DNA of 64,000 bases from Peromyscus leucopus (GCF_004664715.2 NC_051063.1:72526518-72590517); one strand, 5' to 3'; shown: positions 1 through 27,401, counted from the stretch's first letter. The notes: generated from the letters alone by a model not told the origin. Translations and numbers: made by a program.

Positions 1-496
1 GGGCCCTCCTGTATCAATTAGATGTTAAGAAAATAACCTCACAGACAGACATGGCCACAGGCCAATTTGATGTGGGCATTTTTTTTTTCAGCTGCGGTTC
101 CTTCTTGCCAGGTGATACTAGGTTTGTGTCAGGTTCACAGCTGGCACTGATGATGCCAACTCCCCAGCCAAGATGATGGCGCCCCATCTTCAATAACTCC
201 TCATCTATCTGAAGGCATCTCCCCGCATCCTACATGAGAGTATTCATGATTCAGGGCGTGAGCCCCTATCCCATAAATCACACCGATAAGCTAATTTTGG
301 TCCTGTGCCCTTCATGTCTTAGAAGAGCTACAAAGCTCCCTGGGCTAGGAGCCCCCTCCTTTGCTGCACAGGGACCACATTTAATTGTGCTCTCTTCTTC
401 TGAGACCAAGCACAAGATAAAGAAAAAAAAATGGCTGGATACAAGACAGATTCCTCTTCTAGGAGAACATTCTGGACTCTGATTTGTGAAGGGGGT

Positions 497-534
497 TCCC
501 TCCTCCTCCTTCTCCTCCTCCTCCTCCTTCTTCT
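497..534. repeat. (TCC)n/(TTC)n pyrimidine microsatellite
   Basis: This is a continuous run of TCC and TTC triplets. In the reverse frame it produces an artificial poly-Arg peptide, so the open frame across it is not a gene. Confidence 0.9.
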
Positions 535-1124
535 ATAAAATACTAACTTTATTGAGAAACTACAATTAGTAGAGGAATGAAATCTGGAAGTTGGAATTTT
601 GGAGACATGTATCAGTTCCTGATATTGCCACATTCCTAAAGAGGAAAACACACTTGAAAGGAAGACCTGTACACCACAGGCATGCGAGATAGCATTGCCC
701 ATATTAATATTGTACTTAGCTTCTCATTATCTTAGGTAAAGAGACAGTTTCATAAATGTTTTGACTACAAATATGCCTTCCACATTCCCTACTGTGGGGC
801 TTCCTTCTTTTTGAAGAACGTCTACGTTGTCTTTAAACGCTGCCTGCCTTCAGCTGTTTTCTATTCAGACATCACTACTCCAAGTCCCTGCATGCTGGGT
901 GGGCTTCCAGTTTTCTTGTTGGTAAAACTAGCTAGGCTGTCAAAACCCATTAAAATTTAGGTGCAAAAGATATGTGTAACTTTATCGTTCATCTGTGTCT
1001 TGTGTCTTAGCAGTTCCTCTCAGGAGTTTCTTCTAAGGCCTTACCTGTGGATAAAATCATGTTTCTTCATATATAGCAGCCCTGTCAAGGAAAGAAAATG
1101 AAATGTGATTAGCCATTCCCAGCA

Positions 1125-1435
1125 CTGATATTCTGAGTCTGTTTAGCTGCTATAACAAAATAGCCAAGATTGCATTATTTATAAATAACAGGAATTTATT
1201 TCTAACCATTGTGGAACGTGGGAAGTTCAAGGTCAAGATGCCAGCACATCTGGAATCTGGCTGGTGATGACCTGTTTTCTCCTTACCCTTGCATGATACA
1301 AGGGGGTGGAAGGCTACATTCTCAGATGATGCTAATCCTTCATCCCCTTCTACAGGCCCCACCTCTTCATACTATCACAGGGTCTTGACTTGAACATGGA
1401 TTTTAGAGAGACACACATGAATCCATAGCACTTCT
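1125..1435 (-). repeat. MaLR LTR fragment, MLT1-like
   Basis: Read in reverse it shows the MLT1 3' features: loss-of-function matches to ...ATAAATT...GTTTATAA...TTATAGCAGC.... On the + strand this appears as GCTGCTATAACAAAATAGCC, ATTTATTTCTAACCATTGTGG and GAAGTTCAAGGTCAAGATGCC. It is diverged and old. A second copy in the same orientation lies at 51235-51545. Confidence 0.6.
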
Positions 1436-1780
1436 CATTAAGAAGCTAAGTATTGGAAGAGAAATTACTCAGACCATTAACCCAACTGTGTTCTTGCCGA
1501 TCCCCTTTGAGATGATTTTCTTCATGTAGTCATTCATCTTTGGCTCCTTGTAAAACATAGTAAGAAATTTCCCCAAGGGAAACTGCACCACAGAGGAGAA
1601 AAGCAAAGGCAGCACTTTGTGTTTAGCTTGTAGTCATAAGTACTGAGATATTTGGTCTGTCCTTGCAAAGTAAGAACGCCCCCTGCCGGCCCCCCCCCCC
1701 CCCGTCTGGTTGTTCAGGCTTGTTGTCTGTGTCTTTCTTACATGCTTGAGCATTTGAGTTTAAAACGAGGAGGAGTAGAT

Positions 1781-1820
1781 GGGAAGTGGGGGTGGGGTGT
1801 GGTGGGGTGAGGGGTGGGGG
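1781..1820 (+). other. G-rich tract with quadruplex potential
   Basis: At least five runs of four or five G are separated by one- to four-base spacers within 40 bp. The tract lies about 220 bp before the acceptor of the exon at 2039, on the sense strand of Cpxm2. Confidence 0.6.
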
Positions 1821-1962
1821 ATGTGGAGAGGAGAGAAGGGAAACTGTGCTCAGTATGTAAAATAAACGAAAAAAAAATGTTGTTTAAATTAAATTAAATT
1901 AAAATTATTGTTCCAATATAATTTTGGAGGCTTATTTGGAAGGCAAGAAAATACAGCCGTAA

Positions 1963-17730
<15,768 letters not shown>

Positions 17731-18780
17731 CCCTCTCGGACACTTGAGACATACCGCAGACTGTGCAAATGAAACCCACTCCAGTAGTAACTCTGTAGCA
17801 GGCTGTCACTGTTGTCTTGTCTAATTCAAGAGACACCCAGGAGCATGCCTGCATGGCTTGGCTGGTCCCAAGAGGGAGGGCTGGTGGCTTAGGGTGTTTT
17901 CTTTCCTTTGTTCTCATTTATCCAAATACCTTGGACAGAGCAGCAGAGAAAGGCTGGTGGGAGTGAGGGAATTCAGTGAGTCAACCTGAAAAAGGCACAT
18001 GCCCACTGGCTGTCTGGGAAGGGAAACTGGGGCTCCCCCCTGTTTGCGTGACATCCAAGTTCACCAGTGCATTTACAAACGGCACAGTTGGCATTGCAGC
18101 ACCCGGGGAACCCTTTGTCCCAGATGTTTTCATTTGAGATGCTCTTAGGCAGCCTAAGAAAATCCATCCTCTCTGGCCCCAGGGGACAATCCAAGCTGCT
18201 ACAGACATACTCTACTTTCTATTGACAATAGAGGCATTTATTACCAACTGAGCATCCCTGAGTCCTGAGTCAGCTCTGTTCCCTTTTCCAACAAAGCTTG
18301 TCTTCCTAAGAGGGGACAGAAGTGGAAAGCATCCAAGAATGACTGCTAGGCTGCAGACCTTGAAGGGCTTGTTGCATGCAAGCTGGGTCCCCAGAGAGCC
18401 CCTAAACCCTCTGCTACTCCATTAGCCCTGGGGTGGGGAGAACCAGGGGGCCAGGCTGGCTAAGGAGGCCAGAGCAGTCAGCCTAGGCATCCTGGAAAAG
18501 AACTTGAAGGAGGCCAACCCAGAGTTTCTCTGTCTCCAGGATGTGAGAGCTCTAAGTTGGCCCCCATCAGGAGAAGAGTTATGATGAGCATATAGAAGGC
18601 CACATATTTCCAGTTAAGCATCCTCTGATGAAAAAAGAAAGCAATCTTGGGGTTATCTGCAACACATCGGTTTGGGAGAGGTTTTTGAATGATCACGTAA
18701 GGGAAGAGTGTGTCTCATGTCTGTTCATCCTGTTGCCTCTTTGACCTGGGGAGAAATAAAAAAGGAAAAATAAAAAAAAA
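17731..18780 (+). other. Cpxm2: Probable Cpxm2 3'UTR
   Basis: This segment follows the stop codon directly and contains no recognisable SINE, LTR or microsatellite, unlike the surrounding DNA. Two AATAAA hexamers could serve as poly(A) signals, at 18755-18760 (inside an A-rich stretch) and 19000-19005. The end point is inferred from the first hexamer and is uncertain. Confidence 0.45.
18755..18760 (+). terminator. Candidate poly(A) signal of Cpxm2
   Basis: An AATAAA lies about 1.0 kb after the stop codon, followed by an A-rich run. The A-rich run could also mimic a poly(A) tail in oligo-dT cDNA. A second AATAAA lies at 19000-19005. Confidence 0.35.
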
Positions 18781-20013
18781 AAATGAAGCAAGTGGTAAGA
18801 TCCTCTCGTGGTTTTTTCCAGGTGGATATGCGGCACCCGGTGCCTCTGTGACTATAGTCATTAGGGACAGACTGACTGGGCTCTGGCACCCCAACTGTCT
18901 GGGTTCTGCCGCTTGTTCTCAATACTCCAGGAGAAAGACAAGTAATGGTGAAAGGCAAAGAGAGGAGGAAGTGTTCGGCGTGATCATGCTGGGGAAGAGA
19001 ATAAACAAGGAGCCCCAGGACCCTTCCTCCCCACCCCCACCCTGCCCCAGTGTCACCTCTGGGTCTGTTTAAACAGGGGGCGAGAGGCCGACACAGAGTC
19101 CTGGGCAAGGTGTGGCCCCACCCAGCATTGACTCCTCTCTGTCCTGTAAGGTGGTCAGAACTTTGTAATATCTCTTCCTGGGAGAAGTTCCTTGTGTGAC
19201 TTACCCTAGCAAGAGATTTCTAGGGAAATGTCAGTTCCTTGGGGAGCATTATTTCAATAGTCTGACAGCCAAAGGGAGGGGCACAAGTGTCTTTAGAATA
19301 TCTTCATTCCTGCCAGGATGGTTACCATGTCGTGTCCCCCCGTCCTCCGCTTGCTCTCTCTCTCTGAGTCCAGCCACCTTAGAAGAGGTGACTGTTCAGG
19401 ATGGGCTCCCTGAGCCTCAGGAAATCTGAGCTCCCATAGCTGACAGCTCTATGTTTCCTGCTTCTTCCTGGGAGAGACATATGCCTGGATATACCAGAGA
19501 TGCCAATGAAGGTCTTTGCCAAAGATCCTCACCAGCATTCTGGCAATAGCATGGGGCCGGGACAGCGAGCCTTTCTGATAAAGGTCAGACTGTCAATATC
19601 CCACGCCTAACAAACTGTAACCATCCATGCTGAGACAGCTCAGGTCAGGCAGTGTTTCCACAAATGGGTGGGCACAGCTGTGGCTCAGAAAACCACCTGA
19701 ACAGGCAGGTAGCTGGATACGACTCTCAGCTTGGGACATTTACTCCTATGTAAGCCTGTGTTGTCCAATAGAACTTTCTGGATAATGGGAATAACTTATT
19801 GTGTGCTGTTGAATGCAATTCTCACTAACCTCTGTGTGGCTGGTGTACCTGAGGAACCAGGCTTCTAGCGTTTTATAGATGCAATTAGTTTAAGTTTGAC
19901 TTCTGTCAGCCATTGGTGGATGGAGGCTGTCGTTACGCCCATCACAGAAAGGCTCACAGCATCAGATATGGTAGGCAGTGCTAAAAAGCATGTGAAGTTC
20001 TAGGTTCTTTGTA
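18781..20013. other. Repeat-poor sequence 3' of Cpxm2
   Basis: No SINE or microsatellite is recognised. A second AATAAA at 19000-19005 could extend the Cpxm2 3'UTR. No supported coding sequence. Confidence 0.45.
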
Positions 20014-20019
20014 GTTCAG

Positions 20020-20364
20020 TGTGGGAGCCCGTTCTCGGGTTCCTCGTGGCTTTACCCAGCAGGTCCGCATAGAGGATGATCAGGACCACGGGCCTGAATG
20101 CAGGTGTCTGAGATGGTCTGCACTTGGCTGTGCTGGGGGAGGAGGTCTTTTGCTCCACCCCTTGGCATCTCTATAAAAACCCTGGGCCAGAGACAGTCCG
20201 GGCCCGTTGGAATAGGTTCCAGGCCCTCTCGAGGCTATCCTTTATTTTCTATCTGTTTATCTCCGCAAGATTCTCCGCTATAAATCCTTCTATCTAATAT
20301 TTCCTGCTGATTGCACTCAAGAAAACTCTGGGAAGCTGTGGGGGTGGTGGGTAAATGCCCCACA
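20020..20364 (+). mobile_element. Solo LTR of a class II (ERVK/IAP-like) endogenous retrovirus
   Basis: This 345-bp element starts TGTGGGAGCC and ends GCCCCACA. It is flanked by the perfect direct repeat GTTCAG at 20014-20019 and 20365-20370. The 6-bp duplication and TG...CA ends are the marks of class II ERV integration. A promoter-like TATAAA is at 20172-20177 in the expected middle part. No internal viral sequence adjoins it, so it is a solo LTR left by recombination. Confidence 0.88.
20172..20177 (+). promoter_or_regulatory. TATA box inside solo LTR
   Basis: TATAAA followed by AACCCTGG lies about 150 bp into the LTR, the usual place of a retroviral U3 promoter. Activity is unknown. Confidence 0.5.
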
Positions 20365-20370
20365 GTTCAG

Positions 20371-21164
20371 AAGGGTGGGGAATTGCAAATCTGCCCAGGG
20401 GACTTTAGACTTGTTGGGTGCCTGACCTTGGAAGCCAGGTTTGGCCCTGCACTTCCGTGTTCGGCTCTGAAATCTACAAGCTGCACTGCCCCCGGTTCAT
20501 ACACTTCTCAGCCCACCCCTCACCTCCCAGCAGAGTCTGGCGATGAGCAGAGCCTTAGGCAGGTTCTCCTAACTCTGTTCTGCAGGAGGCCTCTCTCGTT
20601 GGGCTCATCATCACAAGTCAGCCCTTGTCAACCCTGAATCTTAGAATACCACTCTGGACTCAGCTTCTCATCACACTATTCCATGTTTCAGACTCAGTTA
20701 GCTCCTGGGTCTGGCCTAAGGTCTTAACGTGGACCTCTTCCTGCACATCTCTTCCCACTGCCGAAAACCTTCCTGATCTCTCTCCAGGCCTGTCTCAAAT
20801 GCCACCTCCCGGCCTACTCCTGCCCCTTCTTTCTCTCAAGCCCCATGTCTGGGATTTGGTAATCTCTGGGTCTCACTTGTTCTTGGTCCTTCAGAATAGT
20901 GCTGACAGCACAGGAGGAATTCTGACCTCAGAACTAAGAGGTCTGGCTTCCCAAGGGGAGGCACAGTGTCCTCTTTAGGACCCACTGTCACTGGCCCCGC
21001 ACCCTCCCTGTAGCACATGCTCAGTGGCCATGTGGAATTGGACTAGCCCTTACCACATGGTGTCTGGTTTTTCAGTCAGCAAGTTAAGGACATGTGACTT
21101 CTGAAAATGGAAATCTGTCATTTGGTTTCATTCAATGCCTTTATACCTCTTCAAGAGTCTTCCT
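20371..21164. other. Intergenic, no recognised element
   Basis: This is a CT-rich stretch. Two adjoining open frames (20311-20637 and 20625-20978) have no domain, low-complexity Ser/Leu composition and no splice or homology support. Confidence 0.5.
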
Positions 21165-21341
21165 CATGGACTGGCAAGATGGCACAGTGAGTGAAGGTGC
21201 CTGCTGCCGATCCTGATGACGTGAGTTTGATTCCAGGGGCCATATGGAAGAAGGAGAGAACTGACTACTGCAAGTTGTCGTCCGACCTCTACAAGCATGC
21301 CATGGTACGTGTGCCTCCTCTCAAGCGCGCGCGCGCGCGCA

Positions 21342-21385
<44 letters not shown>
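21165..21385 (+). repeat. B3/B2-type SINE ending in (GC)n(CA)n
   Basis: The head TGGACTGGCAAGATGGCACAGTGAGTGAAGGTGCCTG and GAGTTTGATTCCAGGGGCC are tRNA-derived B2/B3-type boxes. The 3' part runs into an alternating GC/CA tract at 21325-21384. Confidence 0.85.
21325..21385. repeat. (GC)n-(CA)n alternating purine/pyrimidine microsatellite
   Basis: About 16 bp of GC repeat is followed by ACGCGC and about 38 bp of CA repeat. It is strictly alternating for about 60 bp. Confidence 0.97.
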
Positions 21386-21386
<1 letters not shown>

Positions 21387-21454
21387 CAGTTCTTGAATGG
21401 TAGTCATGGAGCTGCTGAGGGATCCAGCAGTTCTGCCTCTTCCTGTGTTCCCGG

Positions 21455-21945
21455 TGGAGCTGAAAGAATGTTGACACAAAACCCATTCATGAATGTTCAC
21501 AGCAGTGTGATTCCAAAGAGGGGGAGAAAAAGAGGAGACAACCAAATGCTTGTCATGGTGAAGAGAAAAACGAAATGTGGTCTAACCACAGTGGACTATT
21601 ATATGCTGATGAAAATTGATGAGCTGACACCTTTTACAGGATCGGTGAACCTTGAAAACATCATGGTAAGTGAAAGAAATAGGTCACAAGAGGCTGCATA
21701 TGGCCTGATGCTGTTTCTATGAAGTGTTGCATGGAGACATGGTAGATACGTGGTGGTTTAGGGCTGAGCAACAGGAGAACCGGACTGGGTACAAGCTTAA
21801 AAGGATGTAGGGTTTTTTTTTTTTTGGGGGGGGGGATATACATTCCAAAAATGATTGTGGTGATTAAAAAAATAAGCCACTGAATTTTTATACTTTAAAC
21901 AAGTGATTCATACAGATAATATCTCAATAAAGCTTTAAAATAAAT
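21455..21945 (+). repeat. Old L1 3'-end fragment
   Basis: AATGTTCACAGCAGTGTGATT, GTGGACTATTATATGCTGATGAAAATTGATGAGCTGA and the terminal GATAATATCTCAATAAAGCTTTAAAA follow the conserved mammalian L1 ORF2 end and 3'UTR. It is heavily mutated and has no coding capacity. Confidence 0.75.
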
Positions 21946-21952
21946 GGTTGTG

Positions 21953-22416
21953 GTGATGATGAATCTCATTTGTTACCTTGATGGGATCTGGAATCAACTA
22001 AGAGACAAGCCTCCACACAGGTGCAGAGGAGTATTTCTAGAAAGGATTAACTGACAGAAAAGACTCCATCTGAGAGTGGACCGCATCTTCTCATGAGGGA
22101 CTCAGTCACAAAGAGACCCAAGGAGCAAGCAGCCTGGCCTCCCTTGCTGTCCCTTTTGCTGGCGAGGGGGGTCTGTAGCCTCTTTGGCTGATGCTGTTGT
22201 CCCCTGTGACATCAGACTCCAGCTTCTCTGGCTTTCCAACAAGGACTGAAAATCAGCCACTCTGCATCAGTCCTCCAGGCCCCAGGACCAGATCAGGACC
22301 AGCGAGGCATCCAGCTCCGTGGACTGAGTTGTTACCAGGTTCTCAGCTTTTCCAGTTGCAGGAGGCTATTGCTGGGCCATCTGGGCCCTATCATATAAGC
22401 CAATCAGGAATTTCAT

Positions 22417-22455
<39 letters not shown>

Positions 22456-22513
22456 TTTTACAGTTTACGTGCATCCTATCGGTTGGGTTCCTCTAGAGAA
22501 CCTCATCTAATGC
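21953..22513 (+). repeat. LTR-like repeat of the TGTGATGGTTA family with (ATTT)n insert
   Basis: The left end ATGAATCTCATTTGTTACCTTGATGGGATCTGGAATCAA and right end GGTTCCTCTAGAGAACCTCATCTAATGCA match family termini. An (ATTT)n tract at about 22415-22459 interrupts the 3' part. Confidence 0.65.
22415..22459. repeat. (ATTT)n microsatellite
   Basis: About 11 ATTT units lie inside the LTR-like repeat. Confidence 0.95.
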
Positions 22514-23002
22514 AAGGATCCTGGTCATGCATTCCAAGCAAGGCCATGGTACATAACCATTTTAACAAGGATTCCTTATTAAAGTCAAGTACAGTCCTGC
22601 TGTGCCTATGCAAACAACCCCAGGGAGTCACACCAAGCAGGAGGGCTTGGGAGAGGCCCTGGAGTCTGAAATAAAAATCCAAGACAAACATATTTCACTG
22701 TGTAAGCTGGCCCTCCGTGGGTGCCTTTGTGGTCTGGGAGAAGCTGGCATGTTGATTGAAGACAGGTCTCAGAGGTCCGCAGGGCCACCACTGATAAATA
22801 CCAATGTTAAGATGCTGTTACCACATGGAACATCTCCTATTCCTCTCCAGAAGTATCTGCTCACTAGTGTTTAAAATGAAACCTTCCCTTCCAGTGTTCA
22901 AGATGAAAACATGAATAGTTACAACCTTGCCTGTGCCCCCCACCCCCACAAGCAAAATCTCATTGGGATCCTCTATGAATTTTAAGATGAGAGATATCTT
23001 TA

Positions 23003-23220
23003 AAAAAGATTTGTTTTATGTGTATGAGTGTTTTGTCTGCAGGTATATATGTGTACCACATGTGTGCCTGGTGTGAAAGGAGGTCAGAAGAGGGCATCGG
23101 ATTCCCTAGAAACAGAGTTACAGATGCTTGTGAGACACCATGTTGGTCCTGGGAACTGAAGCTGGATTCTCTGCAAGAGCAGCAAGTACTTTTAACCAGT
23201 AAGCAGCCTCTCCAGCCTCC
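23003..23220 (-). repeat. B2 SINE
   Basis: AAAGATTTGTTTTATGTGTATGAGTG, ACCACATGTGTGCCTGGTG, GGTCAGAAGAGGGCATCGGATTCCC and the end CAGCCTCTCCAGCCTCC are the reverse complement of a full-length B2 with its tail to the left. Confidence 0.92.
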
Positions 23221-23539
23221 AGGATTTTAACTCTTTTTAAACTGAGAAATGGCACTTTGGGAGGAAACTACTGTTTCCCCTGAAATACAGAAGTGCGTAC
23301 AATGCTGTGTTTCTCCATCAGTCTTGCTTCTGAGTGGTCTCAACCCAACATCAAACACACAGGGCCGTTAATAAACATTTGGTCCCTACAGGTGGTCCTG
23401 TTCTGAGTCTGTGGAACCTTTAAAGGTGCAGCTCCCGGGGATGGGGTTAGTGGTTAGCCTTGAGATATTATAGCCTAGATCCACCTCCTGTCCTCTGTTT
23501 CCTGACTACAGAGACCATGTGACTAGCTAGTGCATATCA
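23221..23539. other. Intergenic, no recognised element
   Basis: A short unassigned stretch lies between a B2 element and the CA-rich tract. Confidence 0.5.
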
Positions 23540-23865
23540 CGCACGCACACACGCACACACATACAACACATATACATACCACACTCACACACACACTACA
23601 CACAGATACTACACCCACACACCACACCACACACACACACACCACACACATACCATATACACACACACCACACCACACACACATACCACATACACACTAC
23701 ATACACACACACAACACACCACATACACACACCACACACATACCACACACTAAACACCACTCACACATACCACATACACACTACATACACACAAATCACA
23801 CATACATCATACTACACACCACACATACATCACACTACACACACACACATCACATACACACAATT
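23540..23865. repeat. Compound (CA)n/(CCACA)n tract
   Basis: About 325 bp of CA, ACCACA and CATA units form several imperfect higher-order repeats. The Thr/His open frame over it is an artefact. Confidence 0.97.
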
Positions 23866-24052
23866 TTTTGAACCCAGAGTCTCTTGCATGCTAGGCAACT
23901 GCTCTGTCACCGAGCTATATCCCAGCCATTCTTAATGTTATTTTGAGATAGGGTCTCATAAGTTGCCCAGTCTAGCCTCAAATCTTTATCCTCTTGATTC
24001 TCACTCCTGCGCCACTGAGGTTACAAGTGTGCACCCCACTCCCAGGCTTTAG
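23866..24052 (-). repeat. B4 SINE
   Basis: GAACCCAGAGTCTCTTGCATGCTAGGCAACTGCTCTGTCACCGAGCTATATCCCAGCC is reverse ID head. It is followed by GAGATAGGGTCTCATAAGTTGCCCAGTCTAGCCTCAAA, reverse B1-like body. That ID-plus-B1 order defines B4. Confidence 0.88.
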
Positions 24053-24335
24053 TTACCTTAAACAGGGTAAACCTCTCTTCTTTCACATAGTGAACTTCAG
24101 GACAGCTCACAGTGAACTTTGTGCGACACATCAGCCATTTTCCTAAGAACGCCAGCTTTTCACTCAGCCACTTGCTCAAGCCATATTCCCTCCTCCCTTA
24201 CAGACCGTCTCACAGCAACAAAAACATACATGCTCATTAATAAGACACAGAGCATATAAAATGGAAGCAAATACCTACAAATTCAAAACTGTATGTGGTA
24301 GTCAACATTTCACTTTGTACTAAGGAGAGAACTAG
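24053..24335. other. Intergenic, no recognised element
   Basis: AT-moderate sequence with no assignable feature. Confidence 0.45.
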
Positions 24336-24640
24336 ACATGTGTGATGGTCGGTGTTTCTACTAGATAAAATCTAGAATGCCCTGGAGAGGTGCCTCTTGC
24401 CATGTCTGTGAGGGATTAGCTTGGTTACGTTACTGATATGGAAATATGCATGTTGCTGTGGGTGGAACCATTTGTTCCCTGGATGGGAACCCTGGACCAT
24501 CTAAGATTGAGAAGGAGGCCAGCAATAGCATACATTCTTTATTCCCAACTGACTGTGGACACGATGGGACCAGCAGCTTCATGCTCCTGATGTCCTGAGA
24601 TGCCTGATAACCAGCTGTCTCTGGGATCAAACTGTTCCCT
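24336..24640 (+). repeat. LTR-like repeat of the TGTGATGGTTA family, 5' part
   Basis: TGTGATGGTCGGTGTTTCTACTAG, GTCTGTGAGGGATTAGCTTGG, GGGTGGAACCATTTGTTCCCTGGATGGGAACCCTGGACC and AACTGACTGTGGACACGATGGGACCAGCAGC follow the family. The 3' end is truncated. Confidence 0.7.
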
Positions 24641-25249
24641 CTTCTGTTTGTTGGAGTCGTTCATCACAGGAACAAGCAAGTCACTAAGGCAGCCGTCCCG
24701 ATTATCTAGTGCATAATGCAATTTAATATCAACCCAAGGGTTCAAATCAAAGATCTTGGAAATAATGTTCAACCCAACATACTACAAGTCATAATTACTG
24801 TTGGAATATAGTTTTTTGGCATGATGATTCAATTTACTTAAACATAAACATATATATTTTTTACAGCCATCAACATTCTCTATGAATAGCATTATCTTAC
24901 ATAATGTGTAGGCCTGACCAAGTTTGGAGAAAGCACATATAGTAGAATAAAACGTAGTTCATATTATTTATAGCATTAATTAGAGAAGATGTGGCTGTTT
25001 CATTAAATCGGAATGATTAGGCTAGTGTCATTTGCTGGAGACATACCTTAATTATATGCACTCCTAAAACACTTGTAAATTAGCTAACATATTCCAAAGT
25101 TAATGCCCTTTTTCCATGAAAATTTAATCTCTAGAAGTATGTGCCTATATACCAATCAGAATCTAGCTTCTTAAGTTTAAGAGAATTTTAAAAAAATAAT
25201 TTCTTAATAACCTTTTCCTTTAGGGAAACATTCAGTACAGAATGAGGGG
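24641..25249. other. AT-rich repeat-free block
   Basis: About 600 bp of AT-rich sequence holds several homeodomain-like TAATTA/ATTAAT words. I see no SINE or tandem repeat. It could be ordinary intergenic DNA or a conserved element; sequence alone does not decide. Confidence 0.4.
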
Positions 25250-25342
25250 TGGCTGGGGGAGGGGCTCAGGGGTAGAGCACTTGCCTAGCATGTACCAGGC
25301 CCTGTGTTCAGTCCTCAGCCACAAAAACAAATAAGCAATAAA
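25250..25342 (+). repeat. ID-type SINE
   Basis: GGGGAGGGGCTCAGGGGTAGAGCACTTGCCTAGCATG...CCCTGTGTTCAGTCCTCAGCCAC with an A-rich tail (ACAAAAACAAATAAGCAATAAAA) is a complete ID element. Confidence 0.9.
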
Positions 25343-26856
25343 AGGCACTGGTGTTCCTGGGCTGCAGGCACCCAGAGGCATGTCATGCTGTTACAGGGAG
25401 TTAACAGCGCCAATGCTACAGTTGCAGTTGCTAGTCACAAACTGTCCCGGTCCTTAGGGTCATTCTTCCCAGGAGGTACAGAATTCTTGTGTTTGCTCAG
25501 GTGACAGAGGGACAAACAAAAGACTGTTCGAAGGTGAGTTCTCATTCCCACGGCAAGGCAAGCTCTGCCTCTCCAGTTCCAAGGAGGACCCTGCCTCTGC
25601 GGCTCATCGGCCCAGGATCAGAAAGCACTGTTGCCCGGAGCATTGGAATTGAGGCAGGGTGACAGTGAGTGGTGACTAATTCACCTTCGTTGCTTCAGGA
25701 CTCACGCCTGGTACTCTTTCCAGAACTCCAGTGGGACTGAGTCAATGTCACCTTCTGTGGGACTTGCTTGGTGTCAGTATTTATTGGCATCTTTCTTCCC
25801 TGGCCCAAGGTCTCCAGAATTCACTTCCCAATGAATCCCTTCCATGCAAATCCTTAGCATGAGACCTGCTTCCAAGGAACCCCACTAAGGTTCTACTGCA
25901 CAGGCCCCTAATCTGTTAAAACAGGACTCAGGCGCATCCAGGGAAGCAGGAAGTGGCCTCTGGCCTTGCATCCTGGCATGGAGTTCCTAATTTCTAATTT
26001 GAAACTTTCTGGATGGTAAGAGCTATTTTATTTTGATGGGATAGTTCCTGGATTGTGCTGATCACTATGAGGCTAATTCTTTATAAAAAGCTTAGGACTC
26101 TTACCTCCAGACCATCCCCAGGGAAGTTAATACACCTCCACACTGGATATCTGTAACCAAAGAGCATACCATACCCTGTGCATTCTATGGGGTTTTTATA
26201 AATACATACTTACAAGGTAATTTAATTTAAATTAAGCATGGAAAGATTAATAATAACTAATATAATAGAAAATTTATAACAAGGCAAATCTAAAAAAAAT
26301 TGCTTAAAATGTATAAATTGTTTATGTCTAGACTTTTCCATGTAACATTTATAAACTCTAGTTGACCACAGTACAGACCATGGAAAGCAAATTGCAGATA
26401 AGGAGGACTATTGTAATCAGTCACATCTATATGGTGAAGCCTCCTCCCCAATCCCTGAAATACAGGGCTAGCCAGCTTCTGGGCTGGAGCACACATCAAG
26501 GTGTTAACACTCAGGATCTTTCCAGACCCCATCTTTTATACATCTTTATCTAGCTGTTCATCTGAGCTCTTTATTGGTCCTTTGTGGATGTGATAAACCA
26601 GGGATTGGAAGCGTTCCTCTGGATCTGGGCGCCACTCCGTTAGGCACTAGACTTGTTGCTGTGACTGAATACTTCAACAGAGGCAATTTAAGGAAAGGAA
26701 GCCTAGTTCTGACTCCCAGTTCAAGGGCACAGTCCGTCATGGCAGCGAGGTCTTGGGGCAGGACTTGAGACAGCTGCCACACTGCACCCACCAGAGCCCT
26801 TCCCAGCCGCTTGTCTCCTAGGAGATTCTAAATCTTTAAATTTTTAATTTTAAAAA
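25343..26856. other. Intergenic, no recognised element
   Basis: This is 1.5 kb without an assignable SINE. The part near 26190-26300 is very AT-rich (TTTAATTTAAATTAAGC...). No coding support. Confidence 0.45.
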
Positions 26857-27172
26857 TGTGTGTGTGTGTGTGTGTGTACGTGTGTGTGCAGGCTCATGCA
26901 TGTTACAGTATGTGTGGGGTCAGAGGACAAGAGACCTCCACTGCCATCTTGTTTTGAAGCAGGGTCTCTTGTTTTAGCTGCTGTGTACACCAGGTTAGCT
27001 GTCCCCCTAGCTTCCAAGGACGTGCTCATCTCTGCCTCCCACTGCACTGCCAGCGTGCTGAGATTATAGAGACACACTCTCGCTTCGGCTTCCTGGGGGT
27101 TGCCGGCATCCAAACTCAGTTCCCTCACCTGTGCAGGTACTCACCCGCCTTCTAGGCGGTTCTCTAGCTCTC
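26857..27172 (-). repeat. B3-type SINE with (TG)n
   Basis: (TG)n at 26857-26889 is followed by GGTCAGAGGACAAGAGACCTCCACTGCC, AAGCAGGGTCTCTTG and CATCTCTGCCTCCCACTG, ending with a diverged reverse B3 head. Confidence 0.75.
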
Positions 27173-27401
27173 AAGCTGACAGTGGAGATTACCATCATAC
27201 GCCAGCAAATTACCTGAATCCAGGAGGAGTTCCGGACTCTCTGATGTGTAGTCAAGGGGAACAGATGTCGCATGGAACCTGTGACTTTGGACTAGCGTCT
27301 GAACTGGGACAGCCATCTAGGACTGAGCCCTTACCCTGTGGGATCTGATATTGTCTTCAAGCAGATAGCACAGGGGCTGAAGTGAATTATAGGATTCTGT
27401 A

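Noticed and set aside
20311..20978. Two adjacent open frames that could be a short gene
   Set aside because: The first begins inside the solo LTR. Composition is low-complexity and there is no splice, domain or homology support.
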